Origin: Prevotella sp. MA2016
Lineage (GTDB): Bacteria; Bacteroidota; Bacteroidia; Bacteroidales; Bacteroidaceae
Length of the DNA: 64,000 nt
Assembly: GCF_000619825.1 (NCBI RefSeq)
Contig: NZ_JHUW01000006.1
Coordinates: forward strand, 248,001 to 312,000
Direction of reading: 5' to 3'
Part shown: piece after piece, positions 15,501 through 23,727 of the stretch
Numbering within the stretch: the stretch's first letter is position 1
Layout of the letters: each line of letters starts with the position of its first letter
Translations under genes and position numbers: made by a program
The notes under the pieces: generated by a model
What the model saw: only the letters and a program-made list of their open reading frames with translations
Told to the model about the DNA's origin: nothing
The model's database searches: none

Positions 15501-17393
15501 TTATTCTAGATAGGTATAGCCATATAGTCCGGATCGGTAGTTCGACAGGAATTCCTTTCCTTCATCGAGACTGATCTTTCCTTGCTTTACGCTCTTGGCT
15601 ACCCATACTTCCAGTTGGCGAACCAGTTTCTTGGGGTTGTATTGAACATATTCAAGTACCTCTTCTACGGTCTCACCATCGATGATCTGGTCGATATGGT
15701 AGCTGCCGTCTTTCTCAGAGATATGAACGGCATTGGTGTCGCCAAACAAGTTGTGCATGTCGCCTAGGATCTCCTGGTATGCACCTACAAGGAACACGCC
15801 TAGATAGTAAGGCTCGTTCTTCTTGAGTGTATGTACAGGCAGTGAGTGGGTATTGTGGCGATTGGTAGTGAAATTAGTTATCTTACCATCGCTATCGCAG
15901 GTGATATCCTGTATTGTGGCATTGCGTGTTGGGCGCTCGTCCAAACGCTGAATAGGCATGATGGGGAACACCTGGTCGATAGCCCATGAGTCGCTGAGGC
16001 TTTGGAATAGCGAGAAGTTGCAGAAATACTTATCGGCCAGTAGCTTGTCAATCTTCATCAATTCCTCAGGAATGTGCTTCAAACTCTTGGCTAGTGCATG
16101 TATCTCGTGGCATACACTCCAATACATGGCCTCTACTTCGGCACGTGTCTTCAAGTCAACGATACCATGCGAGAAAAGATCGAGTACCTCTTCGCGGATT
16201 TGCTCTGCATCATGCCAGTCTTCCAGTACGTTGCGTGGACTCAGATTATCCCAGATCTCATAGAGGTCTTTTACCAGCTGGTGACTGTTCTCGTCGGGCT
16301 CGAACTCTTCGGGCATCTCGGGCAATGAGGCTGTCTCCAACACGTCGATGACCAGTATTGAGTGGTGAGCTGCTAATGAACGACCACTCTCGGTGATGAT
16401 GTTGGGGTGGGGAAGATCGTTCTTGTTGGCAGCCTCTACGAAGGTATATATACAGTCGTTGACATACTCTTGAATAGAGTAGTTGACCGAGCTCTCGCTT
16501 GATGGTGAGCGGGTGCCGTCGTAGTCAACACCCAATCCGCCACCACAGTCCACAAAGTCAACATTGTATCCCATTTTGTGGAGCTGAATATAGAACTGAG
16601 AGGCCTCACGCAGTGCTGTTTGAATGCGACGGATCTTAGTAATCTGACTACCAATGTGGAAGTGTATCAGGCGCAGGCAGTCGCGCAGATCCTTCTTTTC
16701 CAGGAAGTCAAGAGCTTCCAGAAGCTCAGCGCTTGTCAGTCCAAACTTACTGGCATCGCCTCCGCTCTCTTCCCATTTGCCAGAACCGCTTGAAGCCAGT
16801 TTGATACGGATACCGATGTTGGGGCGGATATTCATTTTCTTAGCTTCGCGAGCAATGATCTCAAGCTCGTTCATCTTCTCTACCACGATGAATATCTGCT
16901 TGCCCATTTTCTGTGCCAGCAGGGCCAGTTCAATATAGCTCTGGTCTTTGTAACCATTACATATGATGATTGAGTCGCTCTGGCACTGCATAGCAATAAC
17001 GGCATGCAGTTCGGGCTTGGAACCAGCTTCCAGACCGAGATTGAACTTGCGTCCATGTGAGATGATCTCCTCTACAACAGGCTGCATCTGGTTCACTTTG
17101 ATAGGATAGACTACATAGTTTTCACCTTTGTAGTCATATTCTTCTGAGGCCTTCTTAAAGCAACTCCACGTTTTCTCGATACGGTTATCAAGAATATCTG
17201 GAAAACGCAGCAGTACTGGGGGCGTAACATCGCGTAAGGCCAGTTCGTCCATCACTTCACGCAAGTCAATCTGTGTATTGTTCTTGCATGGAGTAACGTA
17301 AACATCGCCCTTGTCGTTGATACCAAAATAAGAAGTGCCCCAACCATTGATGTTGTAAAGCTCCTTCGAGTCCTCAATCGTCCATTTCTTCAT
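15501..17393 (-). CDS. speA: Biosynthetic arginine decarboxylase
   Basis: A 630-residue PLP enzyme of the alanine-racemase-fold (group IV) decarboxylases that turns L-arginine into agmatine for polyamine synthesis. The PLP lysine is in NYVVYPIKVNQMQPVVEE (about 92-109). Other family blocks are LGLEAGSKPEL, LIHFHIGSQI, VDCGGGLGVDYDG and ITESGRSLAAHHS (the Ser-Gly-Arg phosphate contact). CHEIHALAK lies in the helical insert, and FLVGAYQEILGDMHNLFGD lies near the C-terminus. The length of about 630 residues is standard for SpeA. It is flanked at 22 and 25 bases by aroK and the PSD-like gene, inside the minus-strand run. Confidence 0.95.
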   Translation of the reverse strand: MKKWTIEDSKELYNINGWGTSYFGINDKGDVYVTPCKNNTQIDLREVMDELALRDVTPPVLLRFPDILDNRIEKTWSCFKKASEEYDYKGENYVVYPIKVNQMQPVVEEIISHGRKFNLGLEAGSKPELHAVIAMQCQSDSIIICNGYKDQSYIELALLAQKMGKQIFIVVEKMNELEIIAREAKKMNIRPNIGIRIKLASSGSGKWEESGGDASKFGLTSAELLEALDFLEKKDLRDCLRLIHFHIGSQITKIRRIQTALREASQFYIQLHKMGYNVDFVDCGGGLGVDYDGTRSPSSESSVNYSIQEYVNDCIYTFVEAANKNDLPHPNIITESGRSLAAHHSILVIDVLETASLPEMPEEFEPDENSHQLVKDLYEIWDNLSPRNVLEDWHDAEQIREEVLDLFSHGIVDLKTRAEVEAMYWSVCHEIHALAKSLKHIPEELMKIDKLLADKYFCNFSLFQSLSDSWAIDQVFPIMPIQRLDERPTRNATIQDITCDSDGKITNFTTNRHNTHSLPVHTLKKNEPYYLGVFLVGAYQEILGDMHNLFGDTNAVHISEKDGSYHIDQIIDGETVEEVLEYVQYNPKKLVRQLEVWVAKSVKQGKISLDEGKEFLSNYRSGLYGYTYLE

Positions 17394-17415
17394 TTTCTAA
17401 ACGGATATAAATATA

Positions 17416-17943
17416 TTATAAATCTAATAATTCTTTAATTTTATCTACACTAATCTTGATTTTCTCGTAGTTGTCCATCAGACTCACATCGAGCGTATAT
17501 TTGGCTTTGTTGTAGAATGGATCTCGCTTTTCAAGTTGCTGGCGTATGAAAGCTATCAGCTCTTCTGGACTTTTGCCTTTGATAAGCGGGCGCTCAACTT
17601 TTCCCATTAGCAGATGGTTGTACAGGACCTCAGGATCGGCCTTCAGATAAACTGTCAGTCCCTGCTGATTAAGATAGTCCATATTGTCAAAGAAGCATGG
17701 CGTGCCGCCGCCACAGCTGATGATGACATTCTCAAACTCTGCCACTTCGTGCAGCATGTTGTGCTCCATCTTTCGAAATCCCTCTTCGCCACGTTCGGCA
17801 AATATCTGTGCCACTGTTTTGCGCATACGACTTTCTATATACCAGTCGAGGTCGTAGAAAGTAGCACCGAGCTCCTTTGAAAGAGCCTTACCGATAGTGG
17901 TTTTCCCGGCTCCCATGTAGCCTATCAGGATAATGCGCTTCAT
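17416..17943 (-). CDS. aroK: Shikimate kinase
   Basis: A 175-residue P-loop kinase that phosphorylates shikimate at the 3-OH, the fifth step of the shikimate pathway. The Walker A motif GYMGAGKTTIGK is at about 8-19, the shikimate-binding DxD region is FYDLDWYIE (about 30-38), FRKMEHNML carries the conserved Arg/Glu, SCGGGTP is the next loop (about 76-82), and RPLIKGKSPEEL is the lid region. The ATG is 2 bases after the topA stop, so it is probably translationally coupled to topA. Confidence 0.95.
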   Translation of the reverse strand: MKRIILIGYMGAGKTTIGKALSKELGATFYDLDWYIESRMRKTVAQIFAERGEEGFRKMEHNMLHEVAEFENVIISCGGGTPCFFDNMDYLNQQGLTVYLKADPEVLYNHLLMGKVERPLIKGKSPEELIAFIRQQLEKRDPFYNKAKYTLDVSLMDNYEKIKISVDKIKELLDL

Positions 17944-17945
17944 GC

Positions 17946-20342
17946 CTACTCTTCAACTTTTTTTGTGGTACGCTTTGCTGTTGTCTTGCGAGCGGCGCCT
18001 TTTTGGGAACCTTTCTTGGCTGTTTTCTTGTTGCCGTCCTCGCTCTTCGCTTGCTCAATAATCTTCATGCACTCATCATAGGTGAGTTCTTTTGCTGTCT
18101 CATGCAGGTTCTTGGGCAGACGGTAGTTATTACCATCATAGGTCAGGTAAGGGCCATAGATACCGTTCATGATTTCCAACTTCGGATCTTCAAGGAAGAA
18201 CTTCATGTGTTTGGCGGCTTCCTGACGGCGTTTCTCCTGAATGAGTGCGATGGCCTCATTAAGTGTGATTGCCATGGGATCGGCATCTTTGGGCAGCGAT
18301 GCAAACATCTTTTCGTGCTTGACATATGGACCGAAGCGGCCTGCGCCAACACTGACAGGACTTCCTTCGAACTCGCCTAGGTCGCGTGGCAACTTAAACA
18401 GCTCCATGGCTTCTTCCATCGTGATGGTCTCCATGCTCAGTTCCTTAGGCAGCTGGGCGAACTGGGGCTTGTCCTTATCTTCTGACGAACCTATCTGTAC
18501 TACAGGTCCGAATCGACCAATCTTAACAAATACGGGGCGACCTGTCTTGGGATCTTGGCCCAATTCGCGCTCACCAGCCTTGAACTTCTGGCGACTGTTC
18601 ATGGTTTCTTCTACCGTTGGCTCAAAGTCCTTGTAGAACTGTTTCATCATGTCCTTCCACTTTTCATCGCCTTCGGCAATTTTATCAAAGTCCTGCTCAA
18701 CCTTGGCAGTGAAGTTATAGTCCATAATTTCACTGAAGTTCTCCATTAGGAAGTCGTTAACCACGGTTCCTATATCGGTAGGTATAAGTTTGCCTCGTTC
18801 TGAACCAATCATCTCTTTACGGGTCTTCTGTGTGATCTGCTTACCCTTCAGTTGATAGATAGAGTAGAAACGCTCTTCGCCTTTCTTATCACCTTTCATC
18901 ACATATTCGCGCTGTTGGATAGTTGAGATGGTTGGTGCATAGGTTGATGGACGACCAATTCCAAGTTCCTCCATCTTATGTACCAGGCTTGCCTCGGTAT
19001 AACGCTGAGGTCCGGCACTAAAGCGCTCGGTGGTGAGAATCTCGCGACGTGTAAGCTCCTGTCCTTTCTTGATGACTGGCAGTGAATGACTGTAGTCTTC
19101 CCCTGTCTCATCGTCGTCTACCGATTCGCGATATATCTTCAGGAATCCGTCGAACTTTACAACTTCGCCTTGAGCTGTGAATACTTCGTCGATAGCTTCG
19201 CTCTTGATGGTGATAGTGGTTTTCTCGATTTCTGCATCGGCCATCTGGCTTGCTATGGTTCGTTTCCATATGAGATCGTACAGCTTGCGCTCTTGGGCAC
19301 TGCCTTCAATCTCGGTCATGTTCATGTATGACGGACGGATAGCCTCGTGAGCCTCCTGAGCTCCCTTTGAATTGGTGTGATATTTGCGGAGTTTGCTATA
19401 GTTCTCGCCGTATAAGTTGGTGATTTCGCTTTTGCTGGCATTCAAACAAAGCTGTGACAGGTTTACAGAGTCAGTACGCATATAGGTGATACGTCCGCTT
19501 TCATACAAGTGCTGGGCTACCATCATGGTCTGACTTACTGTAAAGCCAAGCTTGCGGGCTGCTTCTTGTTGTAAAGTAGAAGTTGTGAATGGAGGCGCAG
19601 GTGTGCGCTTGGTGGGTTTCTTAGTGATGGTATCGGCTGTGAAAGTGGCCGTCTTGCACTTCTCTAAGAATTCCATAACCTCATCTTCTGTGCTGAAACG
19701 CTTGTTAAGCTGTGCCTTTACCTCAGATGCAGAACCATCGGGGTTGGCAACGGCAAACACGCCGCTGACACTATAATAGGGCTCACTCTTAAAGTTCTGA
19801 ATTTCGCGCTCACGTTCTACAATAAGTCTGACAGCAACACTCTGTACACGACCTGCAGAGAGTGCTGGCTTTACTTTGCGCCAAAGTACTGGCGAAAGTT
19901 TAAAACCAACCAGACGGTCGAGCACACGGCGGGCTTGCTGTGCATTAACCAGGTCCATATTGATATGTCGTGGGTGCTCAATGGCATCAAGAATGGCTGG
20001 CTCAGTAATCTCGTGGAATACGATACGGTTAGTCTTCTGTTCGTCCAAACCTAATACTTCGCAAAGGTGCCATGAGATGGCTTCTCCCTCGCGGTCCTCA
20101 TCGGATGCCAACCAAACGGTTTCAGCTTTGCTGGCCTTTGCTTTCAGGTCGTCAACCAGGCTGACCTTTTCTTCGGGTATCTCATATTCTGGCTCCAATG
20201 TCTTCTCGTCGATGCTTATTTCTCTTTTCTTCAAATCACGGATGTGTCCGTAGCTCGACATGACCTTGTAGTCCTTTCCCAGGAATTTCTCAATAGTCTT
20301 TGCCTTTGCGGGCGACTCCACTATCACTAAGTTCTTTTGCAT
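17946..20342 (-). CDS. topA: DNA topoisomerase I
   Basis: A 798-residue type IA topoisomerase that relaxes negative supercoils. The Toprim domain starts at the very N-terminus (VIVESPAKAKTIEKFLG) with the DEDREGEAISWHL acidic cluster near 80-92. The active-site Tyr is in GRITYMRTDSVNLS (about 300). The C-terminal third has glycine-rich Topo_C repeats (GRFGPVVQIGS, GRFGPYVKHE and GIYGPYLTYDG) instead of Cys4 zinc fingers, followed by a Lys-rich tail (KKTAKKGSQKGAARKTTAKR). I start at the ATG 20340-20342; a TTG 11 codons earlier overlaps the promoter box. It is the first gene of the minus-strand run down to argB. Confidence 0.95.
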   Translation of the reverse strand: MQKNLVIVESPAKAKTIEKFLGKDYKVMSSYGHIRDLKKREISIDEKTLEPEYEIPEEKVSLVDDLKAKASKAETVWLASDEDREGEAISWHLCEVLGLDEQKTNRIVFHEITEPAILDAIEHPRHINMDLVNAQQARRVLDRLVGFKLSPVLWRKVKPALSAGRVQSVAVRLIVEREREIQNFKSEPYYSVSGVFAVANPDGSASEVKAQLNKRFSTEDEVMEFLEKCKTATFTADTITKKPTKRTPAPPFTTSTLQQEAARKLGFTVSQTMMVAQHLYESGRITYMRTDSVNLSQLCLNASKSEITNLYGENYSKLRKYHTNSKGAQEAHEAIRPSYMNMTEIEGSAQERKLYDLIWKRTIASQMADAEIEKTTITIKSEAIDEVFTAQGEVVKFDGFLKIYRESVDDDETGEDYSHSLPVIKKGQELTRREILTTERFSAGPQRYTEASLVHKMEELGIGRPSTYAPTISTIQQREYVMKGDKKGEERFYSIYQLKGKQITQKTRKEMIGSERGKLIPTDIGTVVNDFLMENFSEIMDYNFTAKVEQDFDKIAEGDEKWKDMMKQFYKDFEPTVEETMNSRQKFKAGERELGQDPKTGRPVFVKIGRFGPVVQIGSSEDKDKPQFAQLPKELSMETITMEEAMELFKLPRDLGEFEGSPVSVGAGRFGPYVKHEKMFASLPKDADPMAITLNEAIALIQEKRRQEAAKHMKFFLEDPKLEIMNGIYGPYLTYDGNNYRLPKNLHETAKELTYDECMKIIEQAKSEDGNKKTAKKGSQKGAARKTTAKRTTKKVEE

Positions 20343-20372
20343 ATTCTGTCGCGTTATATTTCTTTTGGGCTG

Positions 20373-20380
20373 CAAAAGTA
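20373..20380 (-). promoter_or_regulatory. -7 box TACTTTTG for topA and the downstream run
   Basis: The box ends 30 bases before the topA ATG. No other good box was noticed between here and argB, so it may drive the whole 10.7 kb run. Confidence 0.65.
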
Positions 20381-20429
20381 AGCAAAAAACTTTCTTTCAC
20401 CTTATTTATATAGAGGTTTTTTTAATTTA

Positions 20430-20963
20430 TTAACAATTCTTTTCCAAGAAGCGGTGCACTGCCTGACGGATGGAGCGTAGTCCGAAGCGCTCTACATATA
20501 CTTCGCGTAGCGGAAGCCACTGCAGTTCGGCAGCATCATCGTTGGCCTTCACAACGGCGTCGTTTGTTGTGTGGCATAGGAAGAAGAAGTCAAGCGTGCG
20601 TATATCCATGCCCGAGTAGTGATACACGTTGGGAATAGAGAACAGATATTCAATGGCATTGGGATTGATGTCGAGTCCTGTTTCTTCCTTGATTTCCCTT
20701 ACCATGCCCTGTTCAGCATTTTCGTCGTTGTCCACAAATCCACCAGGCAGGTCAAGCGTACCCTTTGCTGGCTCCTTTCCTCGGCGTGCAACTAAGAGTT
20801 CTCCTTTTTCGTTCAGGATAAAGGCTGCTGTTGATGCCCGTGGGTTTTGATAGAATGTGAATCCGCAATTGGCGCAATGGCGACTCAGTGCGTTGTGTAT
20901 CTCAAAATCAGGACTGCCGCATTTGGGGCAGAAATGAAATACTTCTAATGGGTGTTCTGTCAT
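20430..20963 (-). CDS. Nudix hydrolase with N-terminal zinc ribbon
   Basis: A 177-residue protein. Residues about 12-35 form a Cys4 zinc ribbon (FCPKCGSPDF and HCANCGFTFY), as in NudC-type NADH pyrophosphatases. The Nudix box begins at GGFVDNDENAEQ and ends REIKEETGLDI (about 74-98), with all Glu ligands for the metal present. Nudix enzymes split nucleoside diphosphates linked to another group. The substrate cannot be told here; the protein is shorter than NudC (about 260) and lacks its SQPWPFPxS motif. It lies 5 bases after the sialate-esterase-like gene, so it is probably co-transcribed with it although the functions do not obviously match. Confidence 0.85.
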   Translation of the reverse strand: MTEHPLEVFHFCPKCGSPDFEIHNALSRHCANCGFTFYQNPRASTAAFILNEKGELLVARRGKEPAKGTLDLPGGFVDNDENAEQGMVREIKEETGLDINPNAIEYLFSIPNVYHYSGMDIRTLDFFFLCHTTNDAVVKANDDAAELQWLPLREVYVERFGLRSIRQAVHRFLEKNC

Positions 20964-20968
20964 AAGCT

Positions 20969-22420
20969 TTACCAGTTGTCAGTTCTGAATGGGAATAATG
21001 GCAGATTAGCACCGTTCTTAACGTTGCCTATCTGGAAATTTTTAAAACAATAGCGCACGGCTACAGGTTTTTTTACTTGTGGAGATGATACCTTAATAGC
21101 TTCGTCCCAGTAACCGCCGCCAGGTTGCCAGAAGTGTTGGGCTTGGGCTGGGTGGAAAATCTTGTCCTCGCCGGCTATCTCAAATCCCTGGATGTCCTCG
21201 AAAGGAGCATCGGTATGATAATTGTTGTCAAGATGGATATAGATGGCGTCGCCCTTGATATTCATGTCCTTGTAATTAGAACTCTTGTAGAGGATGCCTT
21301 CAAAACCGTAGTCGCGATTCAGGGCTGTATAAGCCAATCGCTCGCCCACTTGTTGTTTTTGAGCGGGATGAATCTGGGTGTATTCGTAGGAATATACCAG
21401 GTCGTTGATGCATACCAGGGAACTGTTGGGGATGATTTGCTGGGCCTTGAACTGCTGTTCGCGCAGCAGTGCACCGCTGATGGCATTGTTGTCGTCATCA
21501 TAGCGATATGGTGCTATCTGAACGAAATAGAAGGGTATTTCGCCAAGTCCGAACTGACTGCGCCACTGATCTACTAACAGCTTTAAACGTTGAGAATATT
21601 GGTCGCCAGGATCGCCAACGTTCGAACAACCCTGGTAATACAGGATGCCCTTGATGGTGAAGTTCAGGATTGGATTGAATGTACCATTGCCCCATAATAG
21701 TGAGCGATGATAATCGTACTGCGCCCACTTTTTGCATATCTCGACAGAGTCGGTTGGGTCGTTGGTGTATTTCTCAAGATTCTCTTTGGTAAGCCAGCTC
21801 TCAACGCGCGAACCGCCTTTGTTGGCCTCGATGAGCCCGATGGGGATGTCGAGTGCTTGATGTATGGTGCGGGCAAAGAAATAGCCTGTTGCTGAGAAGT
21901 CGCCAACAGTGTTGGGAGAGCATATGCGCCACTTACATTGAGCATCGTTCAGGGGGCGGGCTGACATCACGCTAGGTATCTTTACACTTCGTACTCCCTG
22001 GTGGTTTTTGGCATCAATCACCACCTGGTTATAATCCTTGACTGGACACATCCAGAAACCTTTTACGGGCATCTCCATATTCGACTGTCCGGCGCAAACC
22101 CAAACCTCGCCTGCCAGTACGTTGCTGATGGTGAGTTTGTCGCCATCGTCGAACGTGATGGATAGTGGCGTGTAGCTGGCTTTGGGTGTCTTAACCTTTA
22201 CCTGCCATTCGCCGTTTTTGTTGGCTTTGGCAGTGACTGTCTCGTTGCTCCACGAAGTGGTTACTTTTACCATCTGTCCGGCTTTTGCCCATCCCCAAAG
22301 GCGTGCGTCGGTTTGCTGTTGAAGTATCATGTTGTCACCAATCAGGTTGGGCAGCTTCACTTTTGCCTGTGCACAGAATGCCAACAACGCGAGAGTCGTA
22401 ATAGTTAGGATTTTCTTCAT
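20969..22420 (-). CDS. Secreted sialate O-acetylesterase-like carbohydrate esterase (SASA domain)
   Basis: A 483-residue protein with a signal peptide (residues 1-19, ending CAQA). An N-terminal beta domain (20-100) precedes an SGNH-type esterase domain. The nucleophile Ser is in VWVCAGQSNMEMPVKG (about 108-123), an oxyanion-type block is GILYYQGCSNVGD (about 256-268), and the Asp/His end of the triad is in TQIHPAQKQQVGERLA (about 345-360). Such enzymes remove acetyl groups from sialic acids or from plant polysaccharides such as acetylated xylan. The neighbouring divergent esterase and the GH3/CE1 pair at 49-53 kb favour the plant-polysaccharide role in this organism, but this is inference. 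Confidence 0.88.
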   Translation of the reverse strand: MKKILTITTLALLAFCAQAKVKLPNLIGDNMILQQQTDARLWGWAKAGQMVKVTTSWSNETVTAKANKNGEWQVKVKTPKASYTPLSITFDDGDKLTISNVLAGEVWVCAGQSNMEMPVKGFWMCPVKDYNQVVIDAKNHQGVRSVKIPSVMSARPLNDAQCKWRICSPNTVGDFSATGYFFARTIHQALDIPIGLIEANKGGSRVESWLTKENLEKYTNDPTDSVEICKKWAQYDYHRSLLWGNGTFNPILNFTIKGILYYQGCSNVGDPGDQYSQRLKLLVDQWRSQFGLGEIPFYFVQIAPYRYDDDNNAISGALLREQQFKAQQIIPNSSLVCINDLVYSYEYTQIHPAQKQQVGERLAYTALNRDYGFEGILYKSSNYKDMNIKGDAIYIHLDNNYHTDAPFEDIQGFEIAGEDKIFHPAQAQHFWQPGGGYWDEAIKVSSPQVKKPVAVRYCFKNFQIGNVKNGANLPLFPFRTDNW

Positions 22421-22451
22421 AATTTATTGTAAAGTTTCGAGTTACTGCCTG

Positions 22452-22459
22452 CAAAGATA
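22452..22459 (-). promoter_or_regulatory. -7 box TATCTTTG for the SASA esterase and Nudix genes
   Basis: Minus-strand box ending 31 bases before the ATG at 22420; it is back-to-back with the plus-strand box at 22503. Confidence 0.7.
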
Positions 22460-22502
22460 ATAAAAATCCGTAAAAACTACCTAATCCATAGGATTTTTTT
22501 AT

Positions 22503-22510
22503 TACCTTTG
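22503..22510 (+). promoter_or_regulatory. -7 box TACCTTTG for the alpha/beta-hydrolase gene
   Basis: Ends 24 bases before the ATG at 22535. An apparent in-frame TTG start at 22508 is part of this box. Confidence 0.7.
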
Positions 22511-22534
22511 CGCCAAATTTTAAAAAATAGTTCG

Positions 22535-23383
22535 ATGAAGTGTATAAAAACAATATTAACGATGATGTCGTTGGTTCTTTCAATTTCTGCTTTTGCTCAG
22601 AAAGGAATAACAATACCACTCTGGCCAAACGGACCGGAAGTGGCGAGTGCTGACACGGCTGACAGGGCTGAACTGACGGCCTATCTGCCAGATGCTAAGA
22701 AGGCTACTGGTCGTGCTGTGGTGTGTTGTCCTGGTGGTGGTTATAGTCATCTGGCTATGGATCATGAGGGGCATCAGTGGGCTACTTTCTTTAATTCGCA
22801 GGGCATCGCACTGATAGTGCTCAAGTATCGTATGCCTCATGGCGACCGTTTGGTGCCTATCTCTGATGCTCAGGCTGCTATCAGAATGGTGCGCAGTCGT
22901 GCGGCAGAATGGCATATCAATCCTGATGATGTGGGTATTATGGGCTTCTCGGCAGGTGGTCATCTGGCTTCCACTATCGCTACTCACGCTACTGGTGATG
23001 CCGCTCCTAACTTCCAGATCCTTTTCTATCCCGTCATTACGATGGATCTTGGATTTACACATAAGGGGTCGCATGATAATTTTCTGGGTAAGGCTCCAGA
23101 AGACAAAAAAGCACTGAAAGAGTATAAGAAATTGGAAATGGAGTTTAGTAATGACCTTCAGGTGAATCGTACTACCCCTCGTGCCTTCCTGGCTTTGAGC
23201 GACGATGATAAGGCCGTGCCTGCAGCTAATGGCTTTAATTATTATCAGCAGCTGTATAAGCACGACGTGCCGGCCTCGATTCATATTTATCCCACTGGCG
23301 GCCATGGCTGGGGCTATCGCGAGACCTTCGCCTATCATTATCAGATGATTTTTGAGTTGAAAGGTTGGCTGCAGAGTTTTTAA
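22535..23383 (+). CDS. Secreted alpha/beta-hydrolase, probable carbohydrate esterase
   Basis: A 282-residue protein with a signal peptide (about 1-20, ending SAFAQ). The alpha/beta-hydrolase fold shows the oxyanion-hole motif CCPGGGYSHLAMDHEG (about 66-81) and the nucleophile elbow MGFSAGGHLAST (about 141-152). The Asp is near ALSDDDKAVPAANG, and the catalytic His is in YPTGGHGWGYRE near the C-terminus. This layout fits acetylxylan- and feruloyl-esterase-like enzymes of gut Bacteroidota. It is divergent from the SASA esterase gene with 114 bases between start codons, so the two may answer to the same regulation. I start at 22535 because the preceding nine codons overlap the promoter. Confidence 0.88.
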   Translation: MKCIKTILTMMSLVLSISAFAQKGITIPLWPNGPEVASADTADRAELTAYLPDAKKATGRAVVCCPGGGYSHLAMDHEGHQWATFFNSQGIALIVLKYRMPHGDRLVPISDAQAAIRMVRSRAAEWHINPDDVGIMGFSAGGHLASTIATHATGDAAPNFQILFYPVITMDLGFTHKGSHDNFLGKAPEDKKALKEYKKLEMEFSNDLQVNRTTPRAFLALSDDDKAVPAANGFNYYQQLYKHDVPASIHIYPTGGHGWGYRETFAYHYQMIFELKGWLQSF

Positions 23384-23401
23384 TTGATTGACAGTAAGTT
23401 T

Positions 23402-23689
23402 ATGTATTTCACAGGTATAATTATAGCTATCAGTACGTTTCTCACTATAGGTATTTGGCATCCTATTGTGATTAAGACAGAATATTATTGGGGTACGCGC
23501 CCTTGGGTGTTGTATCTAGTTATAGGATTGGGTTGTATGATAGGGGCTCTGTTTATTGAGAATGCCATTCTTTCTTCGGTTGTAGGTGTGTTCGGCGCTT
23601 CGGCCTTGTGGGGCATTGGCGAGCTCTTCTCTCAGAAGAAACGTGTAGAAAAAGGTTGGTTCCCCAAGAATCCAAAACGAAAGTACTAA
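23402..23689 (+). CDS. DUF4491 small membrane protein
   Basis: A 95-residue protein with three hydrophobic segments (about 3-20, 36-54 and 57-75) and a basic C-terminal tail (SQKKRVEKGWFPKNPKRKY). The layout and the WHPIVIKTEYYWGTRPW region match the DUF4491 family of Bacteroidota, whose function is unknown. An ATG at 23402 is the better start; an in-frame TTG at 23384 follows the upstream stop directly. It is 18 bases after the hydrolase gene and is closed by a strong terminator. Confidence 0.75.
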   Translation: MYFTGIIIAISTFLTIGIWHPIVIKTEYYWGTRPWVLYLVIGLGCMIGALFIENAILSSVVGVFGASALWGIGELFSQKKRVEKGWFPKNPKRKY

Positions 23690-23694
23690 AAGAA

Positions 23695-23723
23695 AAACCC
23701 TTCCAAATCTGGAAGGGTTTTTT
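23695..23723. terminator. Bidirectional terminator between DUF4491 and the thioredoxin-fold gene
   Basis: Perfect stem CCCTTCCA/TGGAAGGG (23698-23705, 23710-23717) with a 4-base loop, A-tract on the left and TTTTTT on the right. It serves both convergent genes. Confidence 0.9.
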
Positions 23724-23727
23724 ATCT

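Noticed and set aside
22580..23461. 293-codon open frame antisense to the alpha/beta-hydrolase gene
   Set aside because: Rich in His, Thr, Ser and Ile with no recognisable fold; the plus-strand hydrolase has all catalytic motifs.
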